A DNA stretch of 60,432 bases from an uncultured Angelakisella sp. (GTDB taxonomy: Bacteria; Bacillota; Clostridia; Oscillospirales; Ruminococcaceae): contig CAJUFR010000009.1 in the NCBI GenBank assembly GCA_910585525.1, forward strand, positions 1 to 60,432, read 5' to 3'. Position numbers and translations under genes: made by a program. The notes beneath the pieces were generated by a model. It saw only the letters and a program-made list of their open reading frames with translations, was not told the DNA's origin and made no database searches. Below are positions 55,503-60,432 of the stretch, piece by piece (position 1 is the stretch's first letter; each line of letters opens with the position of its first letter).

Positions 55503-57506
55503 TTATAGTATCATCAACGCGGCGTGATAGACCAGCAGGGCCGTGCACCAGGCCACGCCGGTCTGGGCCGCCATGATGCCCACCGCCTTCAGGGTGGAGC
55601 CGTACTCCCGGCGCACCGCCGCAAAGGCGGCGACGCAGGGCATATATAATAAGGTAAAGGTTAGGAAGGAGAAGGCCGCCGCCGGGGTGAACAGCGACGC
55701 CAGCAGGGGCTGGAGTTCGGTCTGGTTGGCGGCGCCCATCAGCACCGCCAGGGTGCTGACCACCGCCTCCTTTGCCGTCAGGCCGGTGATGAGGGCGGTG
55801 CCGGCCCTCCAGTCCCCGAAGCCCAGGGGGGCGAACATCGGGGCCACCAGCGCCCCCACCGATGCCAGCATGCTGTCGGCGCTGTCCGCCACCACGTTGA
55901 AGCGGATGTCCAGCGTCTGCAAAAACCAGATGACCAGCGACGCCAGGAAGATGACGGTGAAGGCCTTGCGGATAAAGTCCTTGGCTTTTTCCCACATGTG
56001 CAGCAGGATGCTCCTTGGGGCGGGGAGACGGTAGGCGGGGAGTTCCATCACAAAGGGCACCGGCTGGCCCCGGAAGAGGGTGGCCTTTAACAGCAGCCCG
56101 TAGAGGATGGCCACCACCATCCCCATGACGTAAAGGAGGATCATCACCAGGGCGGCCCGGCGGGGGAAGAAGGCGGCGGTAAAGACGGCGTAGATGGGCA
56201 GCTTGGCCGAGCAGGACATAAAGGGGGTGAGGATGATGGTCATCTTCCGGTCCCGGTCGCTGGAAAGGGTGCGGGTGGCCATGATGGCGGGGACCGAGCA
56301 GCCGAAGCCGATGAGCATGGGGACGAAGGAGCGGCCGGAAAGGCCGATCTTCCGCAGCAGCTTGTCCATAACGAAGGCCACCCTGGCCATGTAGCCGCTG
56401 TCCTCCAGCAGGCTGAGGAAGAAGAACAGCACCACGATGGTGGGCAGGAAGGAAAGGACGCTGCCCACCCCGGTGAAGATGCCGTCGATGACCAGGGAGT
56501 GGACCACCGGGTTGAGGCCGAAGACGGTAAGGGCCCCGTCCACCTGACCGGTGACCCACTCCACCGCCGCCGCCATCCAGTCGCTGAGGGTGGCCCCCAC
56601 CACCCCGAAGGTGAGCCAGAACACCAGGCTCATGATCAGCAGGAAGATGGGGATGGCCAGGTACTTGTTGGTGAGGACGGCGTCGATGCGGACGCTCCTC
56701 GCCTGCTCCCGGGTCTCCTTGGGCTTGTGGACCGCCACGGCGGCCAGCCGCTCTATGTAGTTGTACCGCATGTCCGCCAGGGCGGCCTCCCGGTCGGTGC
56801 CCAGGGCGGTCTCCATCTCGGCGGTAATGTGCTCCAGGGTGTCCAGTTCGTTGTCATTCAGGCGTATGGCCTCCAGGGTGGGGGCGTCCCCCTCGATGAG
56901 TTTGGTGGCGGCGAACCGGGCGGGGATGCGGGCGGCGGCGGCGTGGTCCTCGATGAGGTGGGTGATGCCGTGGATGGCCCGGTGCACCGGACCGTCGCAA
57001 AAGTCCATCTTGGCGGGGAGGATGCGGTTTTCCGCCACCCGGCGGACACGGTCGATGAGTTCGCTGATGCCCTGGTTTTTGGCGGCGGAGATGGGCACCA
57101 CCTCCACCCCCAACTCCCGGGAAAGGGTGCTGATGTCGATGCTGCCGCCGGAGGCCACCACCTCGTCCATCATGTTCAGCGCCACCACCATAGGCCGCTG
57201 CAATTCGATCAGCTGCAGGGTGAGGTAAAGGTTGCGCTCGATGTTGGTGGCGTCCACGATATTCAGGATGGCGTCGGGCTTCTCCCGGATCAGAAAGTCC
57301 CGGGTCACCACCTCCTCGGCGGTGTAGGGGGAAAGGGAGTAGATGCCCGGCAGGTCCACCACCCCGTCGGTGCCACGGCGGACCTGGCCCTCCTTCTTCT
57401 CCACCGTCACCCCGGGGAAGTTGCCCACGTGCTGGTTGGAGCCGGTCAGTTGGTTGAACAGGGTGGTCTTGCCGCAGTTCTGGTTGCCGATAAGGGCGTA
57501 GATCAT
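55503..57506 (-). CDS. feoB: Ferrous iron transporter FeoB
   Basis: 667 residues. N-terminal GTPase: G1 GNQNCGKTTLFNQLTGSNQH, G2 region GVTVEKKEG, G3 DLPGIYSLSP, G4 ALNMMDEV, G5 SAAKNQG. A helical GDI-like domain follows and then about eight to ten membrane segments with two Gate motifs (SLLEDSGYMARVAFVMDKLL, then GFGCSVPAIMATRTL). It moves Fe2+ inward. FeoA is 4 bases upstream. Confidence 0.96.
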   Translation of the reverse strand: MIYALIGNQNCGKTTLFNQLTGSNQHVGNFPGVTVEKKEGQVRRGTDGVVDLPGIYSLSPYTAEEVVTRDFLIREKPDAILNIVDATNIERNLYLTLQLIELQRPMVVALNMMDEVVASGGSIDISTLSRELGVEVVPISAAKNQGISELIDRVRRVAENRILPAKMDFCDGPVHRAIHGITHLIEDHAAAARIPARFAATKLIEGDAPTLEAIRLNDNELDTLEHITAEMETALGTDREAALADMRYNYIERLAAVAVHKPKETREQARSVRIDAVLTNKYLAIPIFLLIMSLVFWLTFGVVGATLSDWMAAAVEWVTGQVDGALTVFGLNPVVHSLVIDGIFTGVGSVLSFLPTIVVLFFFLSLLEDSGYMARVAFVMDKLLRKIGLSGRSFVPMLIGFGCSVPAIMATRTLSSDRDRKMTIILTPFMSCSAKLPIYAVFTAAFFPRRAALVMILLYVMGMVVAILYGLLLKATLFRGQPVPFVMELPAYRLPAPRSILLHMWEKAKDFIRKAFTVIFLASLVIWFLQTLDIRFNVVADSADSMLASVGALVAPMFAPLGFGDWRAGTALITGLTAKEAVVSTLAVLMGAANQTELQPLLASLFTPAAAFSFLTFTLLYMPCVAAFAAVRREYGSTLKAVGIMAAQTGVAWCTALLVYHAALMIL

Positions 57507-57510
57507 CGGC

Positions 57511-57747
57511 CTATCCCTCCTTTTCGTCGGGCTGCACCTGGATCTTGGCCGCCTCCTCCAGGCGGATGGTCAGTTCATACCCCCGCAGCCGTATTTCGAT
57601 GGGGTCACCCATGGGGGCCACCTTGCGCACCATCACCCGGGTCCTTGGGGTCAGTCCCATATCCAGCAGGCGGCGGCGCAGCACCCCTTCCCCGCCCACG
57701 GCGGTGATGATGCCGGAGGCCCCGGTCCTCAACTCGTTCAGTGTCAC
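57511..57747 (-). CDS. feoA: Ferrous iron transport protein FeoA
   Basis: 78 residues, SH3-like fold. Reads LNELRTGASGIITAVGGEGV then RLLDMGLTPRTRVMVRKVAP and IEIRLRGYELTIRLEEAAKI. It regulates FeoB. GTG start at 57747, behind AAAAGGGGG. Single FeoA, no FeoC in the window. Confidence 0.93.
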   Translation of the reverse strand: MTLNELRTGASGIITAVGGEGVLRRRLLDMGLTPRTRVMVRKVAPMGDPIEIRLRGYELTIRLEEAAKIQVQPDEKEG

Positions 57748-57774
57748 AAAAATACCCCCTTTTTCTCTCTGTAT

Positions 57775-57803
57775 AGTTTAAGTCCGCCGGGGGCATCTGT
57801 CAA
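57775..57803 (-). promoter_or_regulatory. feoA promoter
   Basis: Minus strand TTGACA, 17 bases, TAAACT. No clear Fur box was found by eye. Confidence 0.6.
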
Positions 57804-57812
57804 GCCTGACAC

Positions 57813-57841
57813 TTGCGGGAAAGCCAAAAGCAGGGTATACT
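57813..57841 (+). promoter_or_regulatory. Promoter of the two-component operon
   Basis: TTGCGG, 17 bases, TATACT; start codon at 57904. Confidence 0.6.
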
Positions 57842-57903
57842 GGGGGAAGAAGGAAAGCCGCCCCCGGGGCAGCATCGACAGAGAAAGAGAAAGGACAGGC
57901 GCT

Positions 57904-58587
57904 TTGGAAAGGATCTACTGCGTGGAGGACGACGAGAACATTCGGGAACTGGTGCTGTACGCCCTGTCCAGCAGCGGCTACCAGGGGGTGGGGTTCGAGG
58001 AGGGAGAAAGCTTCCTGGCGGCGGTGGCCAAGGAACCCCCGGACCTGGCGCTGCTGGATATCATGCTGCCGGGGATAAGCGGCCTGGACCTGCTGGGGCG
58101 GCTGCGCCAGGACCCGGCCACCGCCAGGCTGCCGGTGATCATGCTCACCGCCAAGACCTCCGAATACGACCGGGTGATGGGGCTGGACAGCGGGGCGGAT
58201 GACTACATCTCCAAGCCCTTCGGGGTGATGGAACTGCTGTCCCGCATCCGGGCGGTGCTGCGCCGGGTGGAGAAGCCCCCCCTCTCCCCTGTCCTTACCG
58301 CCGGGCCGCTGGCGGTGGACACCGGACGGCGCACCGTCACCGACGGGGAGCGGGATATCGCCCTCACCTTCAAGGAATTCGAACTGCTCTGCTGCCTCAT
58401 CCGCAACCGGGGGCTGGTGCTGACCCGGGAGAAGCTGCTGGAGACGGTGTGGGGCTTTGACTTTGAGGGGGAGAGCCGCACCGTGGACATGCACATCAAA
58501 AGCCTGCGCCAGAAGCTGGGCCCCCTGGGGGAGATGATCCAGACGGTGCGGGGGGTGGGCTACAAGCTGACGGAGGACAGGGAATGA
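57904..58587 (+). CDS. OmpR/PhoB-family response regulator
   Basis: 227 residues, TTG start at 57904 behind AAAGGA. Receiver domain with acid pair EDDEN, phosphoacceptor Asp in LALLDIMLPGISGLDL, MLTAKTS and Lys in GADDYISKPF. Winged helix: LTFKEFELLCCLIRNRGLVL, GESRTVDMHIKSLRQKLG. Closest in look to PhoP/PhoB. Overlaps the kinase start (ATGA). Confidence 0.92.
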   Translation: MERIYCVEDDENIRELVLYALSSSGYQGVGFEEGESFLAAVAKEPPDLALLDIMLPGISGLDLLGRLRQDPATARLPVIMLTAKTSEYDRVMGLDSGADDYISKPFGVMELLSRIRAVLRRVEKPPLSPVLTAGPLAVDTGRRTVTDGERDIALTFKEFELLCCLIRNRGLVLTREKLLETVWGFDFEGESRTVDMHIKSLRQKLGPLGEMIQTVRGVGYKLTEDRE

Positions 58588-59717
58588 AGAAGCGCATCTT
58601 TCACAAACTCGCCTTCCTTGGGGCGTCGGCGGTGGCCATTACCGTCCTCCTGGGCAAGATACAGGGCCAGCAGCGGATGATCCGCCGGCAGATGGAGGAA
58701 CTTGCCGACGACCGGGGCACCATCAAGGCCATCACCGGCAACATGCGGGAGGGCCTTATCATGGTCAGCCCCCGGGGGACCATCCTGTCGGTGAACTCCA
58801 GCGCCATCGCCCTGCTGGGGGCGGCGCCGGGGGACTGGGCCGGGCGGGATATCGGGGAATTGAGCCAGCTGCCGGAACTTTCCGCCGCCCTCTCCTCCGC
58901 CCTGGAGGGCCGTGCCGCCAGCCTCACCGCCTGGTGCGGCCAGCTGTTCTGCCGCCTCTTCGCCAACCCGGTCTACCAGGAGAGGGAACTCACCGGGGCC
59001 ATCCTGCTGATCCTGGACGACACCGAGCGGGAGAAATCGGAGAAACTGCGCCGGGATTTTTCCGCCAATGTCTCCCACGAACTGCGGACCCCCCTCACCT
59101 CCATCTCCGGCTTTGCCGAGATGATCGAGACGGGGATGGCCGGGGAAAACACCCGGGATTTTGCCGGGCGCATCACCCGGGAATCGGCCCGGCTGCTGAC
59201 CCTCATCGACGATATCATCCGGCTTTCCCGGCTGGACGAGCACGCCCCCACCCCCATGGGCCGGGTGTCCCTCACCGCCGTCTGCCGGGAGGTGCTGACC
59301 AACCTGAGCCTGGTGGCCCACCGCCGCGGGGTGACCATGAAGCTGCAGGGGCCGGAGGTCTGGGTCCGGGGCAACGCCCGGATGCTGGAGGAACTGATGA
59401 CCAACCTGTGCGAGAACGCCATCAAATACAACCGGGAGGAGGGCAGCGTGGTGGTGGAGACCGCCGCCGGGTCCGTCCCCGGGACGGTGACGGTGACGGT
59501 GCGGGACACCGGCATCGGCATCCCGGCGGCCTCCTTCCAGCGTGTCTTTGAGCGGTTCTACCGGGTGGACAAGAGCCGCTCCAAGCAGACCGGCGGCACC
59601 GGGCTGGGGCTGTCCATCGCCAAGCACCTGGTAGAGTGCCACCAGGGGAGCATCTCCCTGGAAAGCACCCTGGGGGAGGGTTCCGCCTTTACGGTGACCC
59701 TGCCGGAGGCGGGGTGA
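58584..59717 (+). CDS. Sensor histidine kinase (PhoR-like, short sensor part)
   Basis: 377 residues. One short hydrophobic segment at about 8-23, a PAS-like domain (IKAITGNMREGLIMVSPRGT, LLILDDTEREKSEKLRRDFS), HisKA with SANVSHELRTPLTSISGFAE, and an ATPase with N box LCENAIKYN, VRDTGIGIPAASFQRVFERF and GGTGLGLSIAKHL. It lacks the extracellular domain and second membrane helix of PhoR (typically ~580 residues), so the input is cytoplasmic or from a membrane partner. Confidence 0.9.
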   Translation: MKKRIFHKLAFLGASAVAITVLLGKIQGQQRMIRRQMEELADDRGTIKAITGNMREGLIMVSPRGTILSVNSSAIALLGAAPGDWAGRDIGELSQLPELSAALSSALEGRAASLTAWCGQLFCRLFANPVYQERELTGAILLILDDTEREKSEKLRRDFSANVSHELRTPLTSISGFAEMIETGMAGENTRDFAGRITRESARLLTLIDDIIRLSRLDEHAPTPMGRVSLTAVCREVLTNLSLVAHRRGVTMKLQGPEVWVRGNARMLEELMTNLCENAIKYNREEGSVVVETAAGSVPGTVTVTVRDTGIGIPAASFQRVFERFYRVDKSRSKQTGGTGLGLSIAKHLVECHQGSISLESTLGEGSAFTVTLPEAG

Positions 59718-59736
59718 GGGGTTTTTGTAATGCAAG

Positions 59737-59769
59737 AGGGGTGGAGCGCCGAAAGGCGCTCCACCCTTT
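59737..59769 (+). terminator. Terminator after the two-component operon
   Basis: GGTGGAGCGCC and GGCGCTCCACC pair around GAAA, followed by CTTTCT. Confidence 0.85.
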
Positions 59770-59808
59770 CTGCCCCAACGGGGGCAGGATCGAAAAACCA
59801 CAGCGCAG

Positions 59809-60133
59809 GTCTCCAGGCACACATCAAGATTCTGTACAAAGGTAAGGCCCCCTCAAATGAGGGGGCCGGGTAGGGCGTGACCGTGGCGGCACGCCACTGT
59901 CTGCTTTAAACACTTTAGATGCTTGGGTCTCCAGGCAGGCGCTAAGGTTTTGCACAAAAGGTAAGGCCCCCTCGAAGGAGGGGGCTGGGTAGGGCGTGCC
60001 TTGGCGGCTACGCTATGTCTGCTTCAAACACTTTAGATGCTTGGGTCTCCAGGCAGGCGCTAAGGTTTTGCACAAAAGGTAAGGCCCCCTCGAAGGAGGG
60101 GGCCGAGTAGGGCGTGCCTTGGCGGCTACGCCA
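59809..60133 (+). repeat. 118-bp tandem repeat, 2.75 units
   Basis: Unit 1 59809-59926, unit 2 59927-60044, partial unit 3 60045-60133. Each starts GTCTCCAGGCA, carries a GGCCCCCTC..GAGGGGGCC hairpin and GTAGGGCGTG, and ends CACTTTAGATGCTTGG. Units 2 and 3 are nearly identical; unit 1 is more diverged. The last unit stops where the tRNA-Ser 3' end begins. Confidence 0.9.
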
Positions 60134-60225
60134 TGGCGGAGATGGAGAGATTCGAACTCTCGCGCACTTATTAGGTGCCTACTGCATTTCGAGTGCAGAC
60201 CCTTCAACCACTTGGGTACATCTCC
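60134..60225 (-). tRNA. tRNA-Ser(CGA)
   Basis: Minus strand cloverleaf: GGAGATG pairs with CATCTCC, anticodon loop CTCGAAA (anticodon CGA), a long variable arm (GGCACCTAATAAGTGC), T loop TTCGAAT, discriminator G and encoded CCA. The repeat array begins directly after its CCA. Confidence 0.93.
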
Positions 60226-60309
60226 ATGATATCCACTTTTCCGTGGCCATGACTTCCCAACGCCCCCCACAGACCACGCTACTAATAATACCCCAAACCC
60301 CGTCCAAAA

Positions 60310-60432
60310 TCAACCCCCTACCCCCAACTCCCGCAAAAATCTTTCCCCCGGGGCCGGGACAAGGAGTGAAGCCAGGGCTGAGACTAGAACCGGGCCCAAG
60401 CCCAGAACCAGCCCTAGCCCCCGCCCCAGCAG
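60310..60432 (-). CDS. Possible C-terminus of a gene cut by the window edge
   Basis: The minus strand reads 40 open codons ending ERFLRELGVGG and TGA at 60310. The upstream part is hydrophobic and low-complexity (LLGRGLGLVLGLGP). It could be the end of a membrane protein or chance. No family recognised. Confidence 0.25.
   Translation of the reverse strand: MLGRGLGLVLGLGPVLVSALASLLVPAPGERFLRELGVGG

Noticed and set aside
59809..60133. CRISPR array
   Set aside because: Units are contiguous 118-bp repeats without unique spacers, and no cas genes are present.

Overview
The window looks like a chromosomal segment of a high-GC, Gram-positive anaerobe of the Clostridia, most likely an Oscillospiraceae relative (Flavonifractor/Lawsonibacter-like). 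This is inferred from the strong AGGAGG ribosome sites, the gene content (class B sortase, BCCT carrier, HAAS/DUF4097 locus, FeoA/FeoB with a Cys-rich partner) and the style of the mobile DNA. No species-level call can be made from sequence reading alone.

Positions 1-15.7 kb are mobile DNA in three blocks. (a) 1-1.85 kb holds fragments of a conjugative-element gene (PrgI-like) and of a phage structural/lysis module (scaffold, tail, holin, endolysin), joined at abrupt junctions. (b) 1.85-10.6 kb is a collapsed prophage or ICE: an array of tiny ORFs behind a repeated leader, a serine integrase, a membrane protein, a repressor and a divergent early operon, then RecU, Dcm, baseplate J and tail genes, several cut in mid-gene. 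(c) 10.6-15.7 kb is an element with a lytic transglycosylase fragment, an adenine methylase, two XRE regulators sharing a palindromic operator, and a second large serine integrase. The integrase frame runs antisense through an intact tRNA-Ala and ends at a truncated tRNA-Ala and the host tRNA-Arg.

From 15.7 kb on the DNA looks like core chromosome. 16-21.7 kb is a choline/phosphocholine salvage locus (GDPD, MFS carrier, BCCT carrier, HTH-LicC-LicA fusion) behind a leader with a short uORF and terminator. 21.9-24.8 kb pairs a chemoreceptor with a solute-binding lipoprotein. 24.9-27.7 kb carries uridine phosphorylase, nicotinate phosphoribosyltransferase and a small membrane protein. 27.8-29.9 kb couples a FIST sensor with a soluble chemoreceptor. 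30-36 kb has PlsC, a CmpB-like membrane protein, a MATE pump and a PadR-HAAS-DUF4097-PspC-lipoprotein envelope operon. 36-39.3 kb has an AT-rich CPBP protease island, a sortase, a HAD phosphatase and a RelB/PIN toxin-antitoxin pair.

39.3-46.3 kb carries mfd, pth, a small gene and an amino-acid ABC importer. 46.9-47.7 kb is intergenic repeat DNA. 47.7-49.6 kb is an Lsa-type ABC-F gene with a long two-terminator leader. 49.6-54.1 kb has an XRE membrane protein, a second MATE pump and an ECF sigma/DUF4179 pair. 54.4-57.8 kb is a lipoprotein plus feoA-feoB and a Cys-rich partner. 57.9-59.7 kb is a PhoB/PhoR-like two-component system. The right end has a 118-bp tandem repeat, also present at 47.6 kb, abutting tRNA-Ser.

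The most interesting signals are the element-borne tRNA-Ala at the serine-integrase junction, the repeated-leader small-ORF array, the shared-operator regulon, and two leader-attenuation candidates (choline locus and ABC-F gene). The deletion-scarred phage DNA in the first 10.6 kb may instead be an assembly chimera.
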